A stretch of DNA of 64,000 bases from Methylacidiphilum kamchatkense Kam1 (GCF_007475525.1 NZ_CP037899.1:1922001-1986000); one strand, 5' to 3'. Counted from the stretch's first letter, positions 28,040 to 38,289 are shown. The notes: generated from the sequence alone by a model not told the origin. A program made the numbers and translations.

Positions 28040-29164
28040 ATGACAAATATTATTTCCACACAGATCAATCCAAGCCTGACAAAACTAACTCCTTACGAAC
28101 CAGGGAAACCGATTGAAGAACTCGCTAGAGAATACGGCTTCAGTCCCAATGAAATCATTAAACTGGCCTCGAACGAAAATCCCTTAGGTCCTTCTCCTTT
28201 CGCAGTGGAGGCAATCGCTAAAAATCTCCATAAAATCCATCTTTATCCAGATGGCAATGGATATGCTCTAAAAAAGGCTTTGGCCGCTTCTTTGGACATC
28301 GACACCGAGAACATCGTTTTAGGAAATGGGTCGAACGAAATTATTGAATTGCTCTTTCATCTTTTTGCATCTTCCCCAACAGAAGAAGTCCTTTTTTCTA
28401 AATATGCCTTTGCCGTTTACAAGCTCATGGCTGAACTGTTCGGAGCAAGCTTTAAGGAAGTTGACGACCGTTCCTTTTCTCATGATCTTCAATCAATACT
28501 TCACTCTATAGGACCAAAGACCAAGCTCATTTTTATTGCTAATCCAAACAATCCCACCGGTACTCGAATTCCCAATGAACAACTTTACGAATTTTTGGAC
28601 GCTGTTCCTGAGCGTGTTGTCGTTGCGATCGATGAAGCGTACATCGATTTTGTCCCCGATCCCCCTCAAACTCTTTCTTTTATCAAAAAAAGAGAAAATA
28701 TCGTCATCCTCCGGACTTTTTCAAAGATGCATGGTCTTGCCGGTTTGAGAATCGGCTATGGTATCGCTCCAAAAAGTATCGCCAATTACTTACAAAGAGC
28801 AAGACAGCCTTTTAATACCAATTTTCTGGCGCAAGTGGCTGCGACTGCAAGTCTTGAAGACAAACAACATATCCTCCAGACTCTAAAAATAACTGAAGAA
28901 GGCAAGAAAAGGTTGGAAGATGGATTCAATCGATTAGGTTTGCGTTTTATTCCTTCGAGTGCAAACTTTATTCTCGTTCATGTTGGAGATGGAGATTATG
29001 TTTTTAAATCTTTTTTAAAAAAAGGAATCATCATCAGGCCAATGAAAAGCTATGGATTGGCCGAGTGGGTGAGAATAACTGTGGGCACCCCAGAACAACT
29101 CTCAAAACTGTTGGAAGCATTCCCCTCCATTCTGCTTCCCCTCCGTACTCTTGACAAAAAGTGA
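28040..29164 (+). CDS. hisC: histidinol-phosphate / aromatic aminotransferase
   Basis: Class I/II PLP aminotransferase of 374 residues. The substrate-recognition start NENPLGPSP is HisC-like. [15 protein letters not shown] and the PLP lysine in [14 protein letters not shown] are present. The stop codon TGA overlaps the GTG start of tyrA (GTGA), so translation is probably coupled. That coupling suggests this copy may transaminate prephenate or aromatic keto acids as well as, or instead of, histidinol phosphate. Confidence 0.87.
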   Translation: MTNIISTQINPSLTKLTPYEPGKPIEELAREYGFSPNEIIKLASNENPLGPSPFAVEAIAKNLHKIHLYPDGNGYALKKALAASLDIDTENIVLGNGSNEIIELLFHLFASSPTEEVLFSKYAFAVYKLMAELFGASFKEVDDRSFSHDLQSILHSIGPKTKLIFIANPNNPTGTRIPNEQLYEFLDAVPERVVVAIDEAYIDFVPDPPQTLSFIKKRENIVILRTFSKMHGLAGLRIGYGIAPKSIANYLQRARQPFNTNFLAQVAATASLEDKQHILQTLKITEEGKKRLEDGFNRLGLRFIPSSANFILVHVGDGDYVFKSFLKKGIIIRPMKSYGLAEWVRITVGTPEQLSKLLEAFPSILLPLRTLDKK

Positions 29165-30018
29165 ACAAAAAGACTTTTCCAATAGATACAATTACTATTA
29201 TTGGACCAGGGCTCATTGGAGGATCTATAGCGAAAGCAGTCAAAGAAAGAGGGCTATGCAAAAAACTAGCGATTGCAGCCAGAGAGGAAGAACTCGATGT
29301 AGTAAAAAGATCTGGCCTTGAAGCTGATCTGTATAGTCAACTTGCTTCTTCCATTGCAGGAGCCGATCTGGTTGTGATCTGTGTCCCTTTTGATGCTCTA
29401 AAAACTATTTTACTTCAGATTAAAGACCATATCGAACCTCAAACCGTTATCACCGATGTCATTAGTGTAAAAAAAGAAGTCATGACTCTGTTTTCTGAAT
29501 TCCTTGGAGAAAAAGTAGAATGGATCGGAAGCCATCCGATGGCAGGCAGTGAAAGATCCGGTTTCGACGCTGCTAACAGCTCCCTTTTCGAAGGATCAAT
29601 AACAATCCTTACGCCTGCCAATCATGTTTCTCCGCTGGCTATCGATTGCTTAAAAACTTTTTGGGAGAAACTTGGCTCCCTACCCATCGCACTGTCAGCA
29701 GAAGAGCACGATGCACTGGTTTCCGAAATAAGCCACCTGCCCCATCTTCTAGCTGCCGTTCTTATTGAATCAGTAAGCAGCGAAAGTCTCCAGCTTGTCG
29801 GCCCAGGATTTAAAGATACAACCCGCATTGCTGCAGGCTGTCCGAGATTGTGGAAATCCATATTAATGGCCAATCGACATTATGTCCAGAAGGTTGGAGA
29901 AAAATTTATTCTACAATTTCAAAACGCTTTGCACATATTGCAGCAAGGAGATGAAAATGCTCTTTTTGAACTATTGAACAAGGCACAGGCTATTAGAAAA
30001 AGACTAGAGAAAAAATAA
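29161..30018 (+). CDS. tyrA: prephenate / arogenate dehydrogenase
   Basis: Oxidative decarboxylation of prephenate or arogenate in tyrosine synthesis (285 residues). The N-terminal NAD(P) motif is [35 protein letters not shown] contains the family's catalytic histidine region, and SHLPHLLA is conserved later. No ACT or chorismate-mutase domain is attached. The start is GTG, overlapping the hisC stop by four bases. Confidence 0.92.
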   Translation: MNKKTFPIDTITIIGPGLIGGSIAKAVKERGLCKKLAIAAREEELDVVKRSGLEADLYSQLASSIAGADLVVICVPFDALKTILLQIKDHIEPQTVITDVISVKKEVMTLFSEFLGEKVEWIGSHPMAGSERSGFDAANSSLFEGSITILTPANHVSPLAIDCLKTFWEKLGSLPIALSAEEHDALVSEISHLPHLLAAVLIESVSSESLQLVGPGFKDTTRIAAGCPRLWKSILMANRHYVQKVGEKFILQFQNALHILQQGDENALFELLNKAQAIRKRLEKK

Positions 30019-30062
30019 ATCATTCTTATATATTTCATAAAATTCATAAAAAAAATAGCGCT

Positions 30063-31313
30063 ATGCATCTGCCCTTTAGTCTATTTCTAGCCCTTCGCTA
30101 TCTGCGTCCAAGAAGAAGTTTTGTCTCGGTTATCACTCTTTTGTCGGTTCTTGGAGTCAGCTTGGGGGTTGCTGTCCTAGTTATCGTCCTTTCTGTGATG
30201 GCTGGATTCAGTCTTGAACTTGAAAAGAAGATTATCGGATTTAATGCCCACCTAGTGGTATCCAATGGAGAAATTCTCACCCGACCTCAAGCTATCATGG
30301 AACTTGTAGAGAAAGACCCGCTGGTAGTTGGGGCAGCTCCCTTTGTTAGTGGACCGGTAATGGTTGAGTACGCCAGCCGTATCACGACGCCTATTTTACG
30401 CGGAATAAACATTGATCTAGAAGAGAAGGTTATACCAATAAAAAAATTTCTTATTGCCGGAAGTTACGACTTGGAAGGAGAGTCGGTTATCGTTGGGGAA
30501 GAATGGGCCAAGCATAGCGATGCTTACCTTGGAGATAAAGTCCTGATTTATGCCCCTCGGCACTTCCAGGCTTTCAGAGACAATTACCAAAAAGGCAAAC
30601 AAACTACTATCTTGCCTTCAGAATTTACCATTACCGGTATTTTCAGGACTGGCCTTTACGAATACGATGCCAGTTATTTTATAACTTCCTTAGCCAACGC
30701 TCAATATTTGTACAGTCTTGGCAATGGCGTGCATGGGGTTTCTATTCGTATTCAAAATCCTCTAGCTGCGAATAAAGTTAAAGAACGGCTGAATCTCCAA
30801 CTTCAACCCCCTGAAGAAGCTTTGACATGGATAGATCAAAATAAACCTCTTTTTTCGGCGATAGCGATCGAGCGCATCGCCATGACTTTCATTTTGTTTT
30901 TTATAATCATCGTGGCCGCTTTTGGATTGTGCAGTACACTCATTACCATTACTGTCCAAAAAAGCAAAGAAATCGGTCTACTGAAGGCCCTAGGTGCTCG
31001 AGATGATCAAATCCTATCCATTTTCGTTTTGCATGGATTTATTGTGGGTGTTTTCGGTACCCTGCTAGGACTTGTCTTAGCCAGCTTCTCCCTATATTAT
31101 AGAAATAGCTTTAGAGATTTTATTGGAAAGCATTTAGGCATCGACCTTTTTTCGGCTGATGTGTATCATTTTTCAACAATACCGATGGTAATAGATCCTC
31201 TACTGGTTGCCGGAATTAGTTTTGGGGCTATTGTCATCTGCATATTCGCGGCTTGGATCCCTGCAATGAATGCAGCGAAGTTAACTCCAGCAAAAGCGCT
31301 GCGTTATGAATAA
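30063..31313 (+). CDS. lolC: LolC/LolE-family ABC transporter permease
   Basis: Integral membrane permease of the lipoprotein-releasing system (416 residues), which extracts lipoproteins from the inner membrane for delivery to LolA. It starts SLFLALRYLRPRR and has the first membrane helix right after, a large periplasmic domain (about 50-260) with FxxxG repeats, and three C-terminal helices with the FtsX-type motif EIGLLKALGA. It overlaps lolD by eight bases. A single LolC/E gene next to lolD suggests a homodimeric permease (LolF-type), which is inference. Confidence 0.88.
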   Translation: MHLPFSLFLALRYLRPRRSFVSVITLLSVLGVSLGVAVLVIVLSVMAGFSLELEKKIIGFNAHLVVSNGEILTRPQAIMELVEKDPLVVGAAPFVSGPVMVEYASRITTPILRGINIDLEEKVIPIKKFLIAGSYDLEGESVIVGEEWAKHSDAYLGDKVLIYAPRHFQAFRDNYQKGKQTTILPSEFTITGIFRTGLYEYDASYFITSLANAQYLYSLGNGVHGVSIRIQNPLAANKVKERLNLQLQPPEEALTWIDQNKPLFSAIAIERIAMTFILFFIIIVAAFGLCSTLITITVQKSKEIGLLKALGARDDQILSIFVLHGFIVGVFGTLLGLVLASFSLYYRNSFRDFIGKHLGIDLFSADVYHFSTIPMVIDPLLVAGISFGAIVICIFAAWIPAMNAAKLTPAKALRYE

Positions 31314-31995
31314 TTATGTTCTTGAAGCTCGTTCCATCAGCAAATCCTATATACTTGGCTCTGCCTGTATTGAAGTGTTGTCTAAACTCAGTGTTCGATT
31401 TGAAGAAGGCCTTTTTTTTACCATCCAGGGGGCTTCAGGATCAGGCAAAACGACTCTTCTGCAACTCCTTGGAGGATTAGAAAAACCAGATAAAGGCTAT
31501 ATCCTTTACCGAGGAGAGAATATATTGCAACTGTCTGCCAAAGAATTGGCCAAATGGCGGGCAGAAACAATAGGATTTGTTTTTCAATCTTATCATCTCC
31601 TGCCAGAGCTTTCGGCTCTTGAAAATATAGAGCTGCCCGCATTAATCATTGGAAAAGGTAACCAAAAAAAAGCTATGGAACTATTAGAAGCCGTTGGACT
31701 GGAGAAAAGAGCCAACCATCGACCCAATGAGCTTTCGGGAGGCGAACAACAAAGAGTAGCTATTGCTAGAGCTTTAAGGAACGATCCTCCAGTGATTCTA
31801 GCCGACGAACCAACAGGAAACCTGGATGGAGAAACTGGTAAACAGATCATCCATCTACTCTTATCCATTCAAAAAGAAAAAAACAAAACACTCATTCTTG
31901 TAACCCATGAAAGAGAGATTGCAACTTTAGGAGATAAACAACTCTTGCTTAGTCATGGAAAAATAACTGAAATAGAAAGTAAGTTTTCAACTTAA
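31306..31995 (+). CDS. lolD: LolD-type ABC transporter ATP-binding protein
   Basis: ATPase partner of the upstream permease (229 residues). Walker A is [11 protein letters not shown], the Q-loop is [11 protein letters not shown], the ABC signature is [15 protein letters not shown], Walker B is [12 protein letters not shown], and the H-loop histidine lies in [24 protein letters not shown] is the MacB/LolD subfamily pattern. The first codons overlap the end of the permease gene. Confidence 0.91.
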   Translation: MNNYVLEARSISKSYILGSACIEVLSKLSVRFEEGLFFTIQGASGSGKTTLLQLLGGLEKPDKGYILYRGENILQLSAKELAKWRAETIGFVFQSYHLLPELSALENIELPALIIGKGNQKKAMELLEAVGLEKRANHRPNELSGGEQQRVAIARALRNDPPVILADEPTGNLDGETGKQIIHLLLSIQKEKNKTLILVTHEREIATLGDKQLLLSHGKITEIESKFST

Positions 31996-32059
31996 ATCTT
32001 AGGGATTCCCTTTATTGTCTACCTTATGATGGATCAAATAAAATGAAGGAAACGGTATT

Positions 32060-32944
32060 ATGAAAATCTACATCAATGGTCTTTTTTATCCAAAAGAAGA
32101 GGCTAAAATTTCGGTATTCGATCATGGACTGCTCTACGGAGATGGGGTCTTTGAAGGAATCAGAGCGTATAACCGGCGTGTATTTCGGTTAGAAAGGCAT
32201 ATTGAAAGACTCTTTTATTCTGCCAAAGCCATCAATCTATCCATTCCTTTATCCCCGGAAGAATTCTCCGAAGCTATTCTAGAAACCTGTAGGCAAAACG
32301 AGATCGAGAATGGTTACATCCGAGCTGTCGTTACCAGAGGGATAGGTGATTTAGGACTCAATCCATTACACTGTCAACAACCTACTATCTTCATTATTGC
32401 TGATAAAATTTTGCTTTATAATCCAAAAATCTATCAAGAAGGCCTTACCGTTCGAACCGTCTCCACACGTATATCGTCTCATAGCTCAATTAGTCCTGCC
32501 ATCAAATCCTTAAACTATCTAAATAAGATATTAGCAAAAATTGAAGCTAATCTTTCAGGAGCCGATGAAGGACTTTTGCTCAACCAACTCGATCATATTG
32601 CCGAATGTACGTCTGAAAACATCTTTTTAGTTAAGAATGGTATCGTGATGACCCCCCCAGTATCCGCAGGCCTCTTACCAGGCATTACAAGAGAAACCAT
32701 TCTTAGCTTGGCAAAAGAGATGGAATTGAAAACGGAAGAAAAAAATCTAGTCCTATATGACATTTGGACAGCAGAAGAAGTTTTTATTACTGGAACTGGA
32801 GCTGAAATTGCTCCTGTCGTCGAAGTGGATGGAAGACCCATAGGCAAAAGAAAGCCCGGCGAGATCACCCTTCTCCTTATGAAAAAATTTAGAGAGTTGA
32901 CACAGCATTCAGGTGTCCATATTTACGCCAAGGAAGACTCTTAA
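32060..32944 (+). CDS. ilvE: branched-chain amino acid aminotransferase
   Basis: Fold-type IV PLP aminotransferase of 294 residues giving leucine, isoleucine and valine. It starts YINGLFYPKEEAKISVFDHGLLYGDGVFEGIR. That stretch is highly typical (about residues 3-34). The PLP lysine is in IKSLNYLNKI and the substrate-carboxylate motif in ECTSENIFLV. TGTGAEIAPVVEVDGR follows near the end. The closely related D-amino-acid transaminase and aminodeoxychorismate lyase are less likely because of the IRAYN and EIAPV motifs. Confidence 0.88.
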   Translation: MKIYINGLFYPKEEAKISVFDHGLLYGDGVFEGIRAYNRRVFRLERHIERLFYSAKAINLSIPLSPEEFSEAILETCRQNEIENGYIRAVVTRGIGDLGLNPLHCQQPTIFIIADKILLYNPKIYQEGLTVRTVSTRISSHSSISPAIKSLNYLNKILAKIEANLSGADEGLLLNQLDHIAECTSENIFLVKNGIVMTPPVSAGLLPGITRETILSLAKEMELKTEEKNLVLYDIWTAEEVFITGTGAEIAPVVEVDGRPIGKRKPGEITLLLMKKFRELTQHSGVHIYAKEDS

Positions 32945-33515
32945 GCGATCAAGTGGGTAAGCTTACTTTGGCTCTTAGGCCCTGTACTATTCTATTTCAC
33001 TGGGAAGTCCTTGGAAGCAGAGAGTTGATGCACCACCTGGAGGAACTGACTCTGCCTATCCGCAGCCGATTTGCCTGCATGCTCTCAGCACATCAACAAG
33101 ATCCTTGCATTTTCCAAAACAGTTAGCAAGACATCAGCAGTACCTACTTTTATGCTTTTTTCAAAGGATACAGGCAGGACACCGCTAGAATGTTCCATTG
33201 CCGCACTCGAAGCCACAACCAGCATAGTCTATGTGGAAACTCGCCTTGCCAATAGAGGCTGGATATGCCTCACTTCCTCTCCTTTTCTCTTTCCATCAAT
33301 TGCTAAACAAGATCCTAACTCCTTATTGTTTAAGTTTACAGGCTAGAAATAAAGTAAATGCCTAGCCATGCTACAAGAGGAAAGTTCAGATTCCCTGCGC
33401 AAACAATCCACTGCATCTTTCTTTTGTCAGTCAAAAGATTTCGGATATGATATAAGTAATTATAAACTACCTTTGTATTTTTTTTTAAATCAAGATATTA
33501 ATAGTATCTAAACTT
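32945..33515. other. 571-base region without a recognised gene
   Basis: I find no convincing gene. An open stretch at 33071-33346 (+, 91 codons) and a short one ending near 33120 in another frame lack ribosome-binding signals, have poor composition for coding, and match no family I recognise. The region may hold a decayed gene or long untranslated sequence; base composition is slightly richer in C than its neighbours. No terminator, riboswitch or repeat was identified with confidence. Confidence 0.45.
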
Positions 33516-34001
33516 ATGAAATGCGCTTTTTGTAATGAAACAGCTACTGTTCATCTCACTCAAATTGTGGGAGAGAAAATGCAGAAAATAGATCTGTGTG
33601 AGAAATGCGCCAAAGAGAAAGGAATCACGGACTCTATGGCCTTTTCTCTAACCGATATGCTTCTTGGAGATGAAACGGCTAAAAATCATATTCATGAAGG
33701 AGAACTGAGTTGTCCTCAGTGTGGATTTACTGAAACCGATTTCAAGAAAACAGGAAGACTCGGTTGTCCCGCCTGCTACGAAACTTTTTCCGAGATTATT
33801 GAAACCATCCTTAAAGACATGCATAAGGGAGTGGTTCATAAAGGAAAGACTCCAAAAAAGTTTGCAAAAACCCAGTTTTACCAAACCAAAATCAAACGCC
33901 TTCAAGAAGATTTAAAGAAAGCTGTAGCTCAAGAAAAATACGAGGAAGCAGCTACGATTAGGGATGAAATAGCGCAGCTAGAAAATCTTATAAAATCCTA
34001 A
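33516..34001 (+). CDS. UvrB/UvrC-motif zinc-finger protein (McsA-like)
   Basis: A 161-residue protein with two pairs of zinc-binding cysteines near the N-terminus (CAFC ... CEKC, about residues 3-33) and two more (CPQC ... CPAC, about 66-89), then a coiled-coil UVR motif at the C-terminus (LKKAVAQEKYEEAATIRDEI). This layout fits McsA, the activator of arginine kinase McsB or a ClpC regulator in Gram-positives. McsB is not adjacent, so its partner here is unknown. Confidence 0.82.
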   Translation: MKCAFCNETATVHLTQIVGEKMQKIDLCEKCAKEKGITDSMAFSLTDMLLGDETAKNHIHEGELSCPQCGFTETDFKKTGRLGCPACYETFSEIIETILKDMHKGVVHKGKTPKKFAKTQFYQTKIKRLQEDLKKAVAQEKYEEAATIRDEIAQLENLIKS

Positions 34002-34210
34002 ATCTGCTGAGATGAATCTCTACGCTCTTCCTCAAAAACCCTACTGTTTTAGGGTCGAAATGCCCAAATAGTTAAAGAGGAAAAAACAGTAAACAGTAGC
34101 CAAAGATAAGTTGTGGTTTTGTCTTCTTCCGCAACAAAGAGGGCAGTTATTTTTTAAAGTTTATAAAAGAAAGAACCAAATATTACATCACTTTTAAAAC
34201 CGAGGTTATC

Positions 34211-35626
34211 ATGGGAAAAAGCTTTATTGGAATCATTGGTCTTGGGGTTATGGGTAGGAATCTTGCCCTCAACATTCTTGATCATGGCTTTACTGTTTCT
34301 GGCTTTGACAAGGATCACTCTAAAGTCATTGCCCTAAAGGAAGAATCCAAGGGGATGGCTTCTTCTTATGATTCAGTGGAGAATTTTATTCATTCACTAG
34401 AAAAACCAAAAAAAATCTTATTTTTTGTTCCTGCAGGTCCTATCGTTGATCAAGTCATTGAAGAGCTGCTCCCTTTTTTGGAAAGTGGCGATATCCTCAT
34501 TGACGGAGGCAATTCCTTCTTCCGTGATACGGAAAGGCGACAAAAGGAGTTAAAAAACAGAAACATCTTTTTCATTGGCATGGGGACATCTGGGGGAGAA
34601 AGCGGTGCCCGTCATGGACCTAGCCTTATGGTTGGAGGAGAGAAGGAGGCCTATGAACATTTGAGAACGTTGCTAGAGGCCATCTCAGCGAAAGTTGAAG
34701 GAGAGCCTTGTGTGGACTACATGGGTAGAGGGGCAGCAGGTCATTATGTAAAGATGGTTCATAACGGAATCGAATATGGAATCATGGAGTTAATTGGAGA
34801 ATGTTACGACTTTGCGCATAGAGTCCTCAAGTTGGATGAAAAGAAAATTTCAGATCTTTTTGAACAGTGGTCTAAGGAAGAACTAGCTAGTTATTTGATG
34901 GAAATAACTGTCCATATTTTACGGAAAAGAGACGATAAGTCCAACGACCTATTGTTACATAAAGTCCTCGATGTTGCTAGACAACTTGGAACAGGCGCCT
35001 GGACTTCTGAAGAAGCTTTTTCGCTCCAAGTTCCTGCCCCAATCATTGATGCAGCTGTTACCATACGCAACCTTTCTTCTCGAGTGGAAGAACGAAAAGC
35101 GTATGGCCAACATTTTAAATCAGGTCTAGTAAGTGAAATTTCGGAAGAAACTTTTTCTTCTCCTTTTTATGAAGAGCTAAAGAAAGCTCTTTTTTTAGGC
35201 ATCATTTGTACGTATGCCCAAGGTTTTTCCTTGCTGAGTGAAGCTTCCAAAAGATACGGTTATGCCATTGACATGGAGAAAGTGGCAAAAGTGTGGAGAG
35301 GAGGATGCATTATCCGTTCGCAGTTTTTAGAAAAAATTCGCGCGGCTTTCCAAGGCAACCCTCAATTGTCCAATCTCTTATTAGATCCTAATATTTTTAG
35401 TGAAATAAAAGAAAAAAATCTCCTTAGTTCTTTGCGAAACTTCTGTTTATACGCAATTAAAGTCGGCCTTCCGGCGTATGCATTTCTTTCTTCACTAAGC
35501 TATATTGATGCTTTCCGAAGTGAAAAATTACCAGCAAATTTAATACAACTCCAACGCGATTATTTTGGTTCCCACACCTACGAAAGAATTGATCTGGAAG
35601 GAACATTTCACACAATTTGGGAATAA
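34211..35626 (+). CDS. gnd: 6-phosphogluconate dehydrogenase, decarboxylating
   Basis: Oxidative pentose-phosphate enzyme giving ribulose 5-phosphate, CO2 and NADPH (471 residues). The NADP-binding motif GLGVMGRNLALNI is near the N-terminus. GGNSFFRDTERR, GTSGGESGARHGPSLM and the catalytic GRGAAGHYVKMVHNGIEYG region are present. The full-length form (not the 300-residue NAD type) is indicated. rpiB follows 38 bases later, placing consecutive pathway steps together. Confidence 0.95.
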   Translation: MGKSFIGIIGLGVMGRNLALNILDHGFTVSGFDKDHSKVIALKEESKGMASSYDSVENFIHSLEKPKKILFFVPAGPIVDQVIEELLPFLESGDILIDGGNSFFRDTERRQKELKNRNIFFIGMGTSGGESGARHGPSLMVGGEKEAYEHLRTLLEAISAKVEGEPCVDYMGRGAAGHYVKMVHNGIEYGIMELIGECYDFAHRVLKLDEKKISDLFEQWSKEELASYLMEITVHILRKRDDKSNDLLLHKVLDVARQLGTGAWTSEEAFSLQVPAPIIDAAVTIRNLSSRVEERKAYGQHFKSGLVSEISEETFSSPFYEELKKALFLGIICTYAQGFSLLSEASKRYGYAIDMEKVAKVWRGGCIIRSQFLEKIRAAFQGNPQLSNLLLDPNIFSEIKEKNLLSSLRNFCLYAIKVGLPAYAFLSSLSYIDAFRSEKLPANLIQLQRDYFGSHTYERIDLEGTFHTIWE

Positions 35627-35664
35627 CTTGACTTCAAATAGGAAATTTTCTCAAGATAGCCTAT

Positions 35665-36108
35665 ATGAAAATCGCTCTAGGATCTGATCATGCAGGATTT
35701 CATTATAAAGAGAAGGTAAAAAAATTCTTAGAAGAGTCATGTCTCGAAGTCATTGATTGCGGAACATTTGCTGCTGATCCTCCAGTAGATTATCCCGATT
35801 ATATTAGGCCAGCTGCTTTATTGGTCGCCCAAGGGAAAGCCGATAGAGCAATCGTTTTTGGAGGTTCGGGCAATGGAGAAGCTATGGTCGCCAATAAAGT
35901 CAAAGGGATACGCTGTGCCTACTGTTTTAATGAGGAATCGGCACGCCTAGGCAGGCTCCATAATGATGCAAATGCTATTTCGATGGGAGAAAGATTAATT
36001 TCTGAAGAAATGGCTTTGAAGATTGTTAAAATTTTTCTAGAAACCCCTTTCGAAGGTGGTCGACATATTCAACGAATCAAAAAAATGATGGAGTACGAAA
36101 ACGCCTAG
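35665..36108 (+). CDS. rpiB: ribose-5-phosphate isomerase B
   Basis: Interconverts ribulose 5-phosphate and ribose 5-phosphate (147 residues). The start KIALGSDHAGFHYKE is typical. The active-site loop reads GSGNGEAMVANKV, with a glutamate where E. coli RpiB has a cysteine-containing loop; that form is known in mycobacterial RpiB, which uses glutamate as the base. It directly follows gnd and acts on its product. Confidence 0.92.
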   Translation: MKIALGSDHAGFHYKEKVKKFLEESCLEVIDCGTFAADPPVDYPDYIRPAALLVAQGKADRAIVFGGSGNGEAMVANKVKGIRCAYCFNEESARLGRLHNDANAISMGERLISEEMALKIVKIFLETPFEGGRHIQRIKKMMEYENA

Positions 36109-36332
36109 AAACTCTCTGCCATCTAGGTGCAAACTTTCTTCTTCCTCAAATCATAGAGGGCTCGTCCTCTGCCAAAAGAGAGCATCCATGGTCTAAAGAG
36201 ATGAGAATAATACCCTCTACCCACTTCTAGAAAAAAATACCTGTCTTTCTTGCGATTAGCCTCTAGCGGGTGGAAGAAGTAGCGCTTCTGAAGGCTCAGT
36301 CATTTGCAGCTTCTTACCAAAGGGATTGTTAT

Positions 36333-36884
36333 TTAGCGCAAAGACCAACCCATCATTTGAAGAAGCTTCTTTAATTGTGGTATTCTTCTTGCCGCTCGTT
36401 CTACTTCCTTAGAGCCGATTCGTCTGCGTAAATCATCCTTTGTTTGGGGTTTTTCATATTCAGGCCATTCCCTTTGTAGCATTGCTTGGACGTTGTTTGC
36501 TGTAAGGGATGGATATTCCTGTTCATTAAGAAGATGCATCAGCAAAAATCCTTCATGATTGGGTTTTTGCCAGATAATAGAAAAGCCGTTTTCTTCGGCT
36601 TTTTCTTCTGCTTTCTGACATTCATCGGGATTGGCGCTACACACGTCATCATCAATGAGAATCACCTTCTCTTTATAGGACTCCTTCCTTGCTTTATTAA
36701 TCGCTTCTTTAACCATTGAACTCGGCCCACCCCCTCCTAAACAAAAAGGTCTAAGAACAACGGATAGGGGTGGATTCTGTTCCTTTGCCAGCTCGTTAAG
36801 AAGAGCCACGTATCCTTGCTCGCTTTTGCCTTCACAAGCAACAAAGATATTTTTTTTCTTAGCCCTGTAAAAAGGGGAACGCAT
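36333..36884 (-). CDS. RloB-family protein (AbiL-type partner)
   Basis: I set the start at ATG 36884, four bases after the stop of the upstream ATPase gene; a longer reading runs back into that gene. The 183-residue protein has KKNIFVACEGKSEQGYVALL, the RloB start with a Toprim-like glutamate, then VILIDDDVC with an acidic cluster, and PNHEGFLLMHLLN, resembling the family's FExWLLLH motif. RloB proteins are thought to be nucleases linked to an AAA+ ATPase in phage-defence pairs (RloAB, AbiL). Function is inferred from family and context. Confidence 0.78.
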   Translation of the reverse strand: MRSPFYRAKKKNIFVACEGKSEQGYVALLNELAKEQNPPLSVVLRPFCLGGGGPSSMVKEAINKARKESYKEKVILIDDDVCSANPDECQKAEEKAEENGFSIIWQKPNHEGFLLMHLLNEQEYPSLTANNVQAMLQREWPEYEKPQTKDDLRRRIGSKEVERAARRIPQLKKLLQMMGWSLR

Positions 36885-36888
36885 TTCT

Positions 36889-38081
36889 TCATCCAATGTT
36901 TGGGAGAGCACCATAGGCACCGTGCCAATAGCCACGAACAAAGTCTTCACTTTTACGAATACCTTTTATGTCAGCTAGCCGGTACATCCTTGTATACCCT
37001 TCTTTTGGGGTTTTCTCGCACAAAAGGATTTCCTCTTTTTGGAGTTCATTTAACAGTAGAACATTGTGGCAGCTAAAGAATAGCTGTGCGTTGTGGCGAT
37101 TCTTTTGGGGATCCCAAAACCAACTGATAATCTCTCGAAGCACTTCTGGGTGAATGGAAGCATCAAGCTCATCAAGAACGGCAATCCCTCCAGTATTCAA
37201 AGCTATCCAAAGACGTGGAAAAGAGCGAATAAATGACTGGGTGCCATTGCTTTCAAAACCCCATGGAATTGGTTCATTTAAGCCCTGATGTTTAAAAATA
37301 AGCTCCCCATTGTCAGAAACCGTTAGTTCAAGAAGTCTTAAATCCAGCCGGCGCAGTTCCCGGTTAGCATCTTTCAAAAGATCTGGATGCTGTCGAAATA
37401 AAAAAATCAGCGACGGAGGAGTCAGATCTGCCTCCCAAAGATTGGATTGAAATCCCTGCAAAGCCTTTTGGAACTCAAGAGCTATCTGATGCCCTAGCTG
37501 CGCATAGGTGGAAATGACGCTTGTGTTTGGACGAACTTTAATAGTGGGAGTGGTTTGGATGATTGGAAATAAATTGCTTCCTTTGACTGTTCCATCACTC
37601 CCCCGCTCAAATACTAGAAAGGGCTTCCGTCTCGTGCTGGGTTGATAAAAAAGAGATTCTTTTGTGACCGAGGAAGGAAACGATCCTTTCTGGCTTTGAA
37701 TTTCAAGCTCATACCGATACACTCCCGGGGATACGTTGCTCCCTCTGTTTCGGGAAATAGCGGTCTTCCTCCAATTTCCACTGCAAGCCGCGTTGGATTT
37801 TTTGCCCAATGTTCGTTTTTAAATGAAAAAGTCGGCAGGGGCTGATTTGGTGGAAATTGGAAGCTGTCTCTAGCAAACAAAGCCAAAAACGCAATCGCCC
37901 GAAGGAACACCGTTTTCCCAGAAGCGTTGGGCCCAAAGACAGCTACTAGTTTAGGCGCTCGCTTCTTAGAATTTGGATAGACCAATGCAAAACGAGGATC
38001 CTCGGGGACTCGTAGGGAAAAATCAATCGCTTGTCGTTCGGCTACGGAGTAAAAATTTTCGATTTCTAGCCTGAAAAGCAT
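36889..38081 (-). pseudogene. AAA family ATPase (RloA/AbiLi-like), one frameshift
   Basis: ABC/SMC-type ATPase of the AAA_15/AAA_21 group. The start is FRLEIENFYSV, then Walker A GPNASGKTVFLRAI. After a break near CCCGGGG at 37724-37730 (plus strand), the second piece carries Walker B IAVLDELDASIHPEVL and the late histidine switch in SCHNVLLLNEL. One added base gives 397 residues. Such ATPases guard or activate a partner effector; the RloB-family gene follows immediately, suggesting a two-gene defence module. The motifs are all intact on either side of the break. Confidence 0.85.
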
Positions 38082-38127
38082 GTTTTGCTTTTTTTTTATT
38101 TTGACAATTTACTTGGTATTTCAAACG

Positions 38128-38289
38128 CTAGAAAGACAGTTTTTTTACTTTTTCTAAGGCTTTGCCTGCCGCTTGCCCTAGCCAAGTCCACAATTCTTCT
38201 TGCAACTGGGCTTTCAAAACGCTAGGAGAGGAAAATTTTTTATGGGAATCCAGTCTCAGCTGAAAGCGATAGACAATGTTCTCACATAC
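38128..38289 (-). pseudogene. possible gene remnant upstream of the ATPase
   Basis: A 54-codon open frame reads as a helical, amphipathic protein tail (for example ELWTWLGQAAGKALEKVKKL) ending in TAG at 38128, with an in-frame TAA just before its first codon and no clear start codon. It looks like the 3' end of a lost gene rather than a small gene, but no parent family is recognised. It lies between the ATPase gene and the tRNA. Confidence 0.35.

Noticed and set aside
33071-33346. 91-codon open frame with a plausible ATG
   Set aside because: No ribosome-binding signal, unusual composition and no recognised family; probably non-coding.
34038-34055. Hairpin ACCCTA...TAGGGT after the McsA-like gene
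   Set aside because: No T run follows on the plus strand, and no minus-strand gene ends there that would need it.
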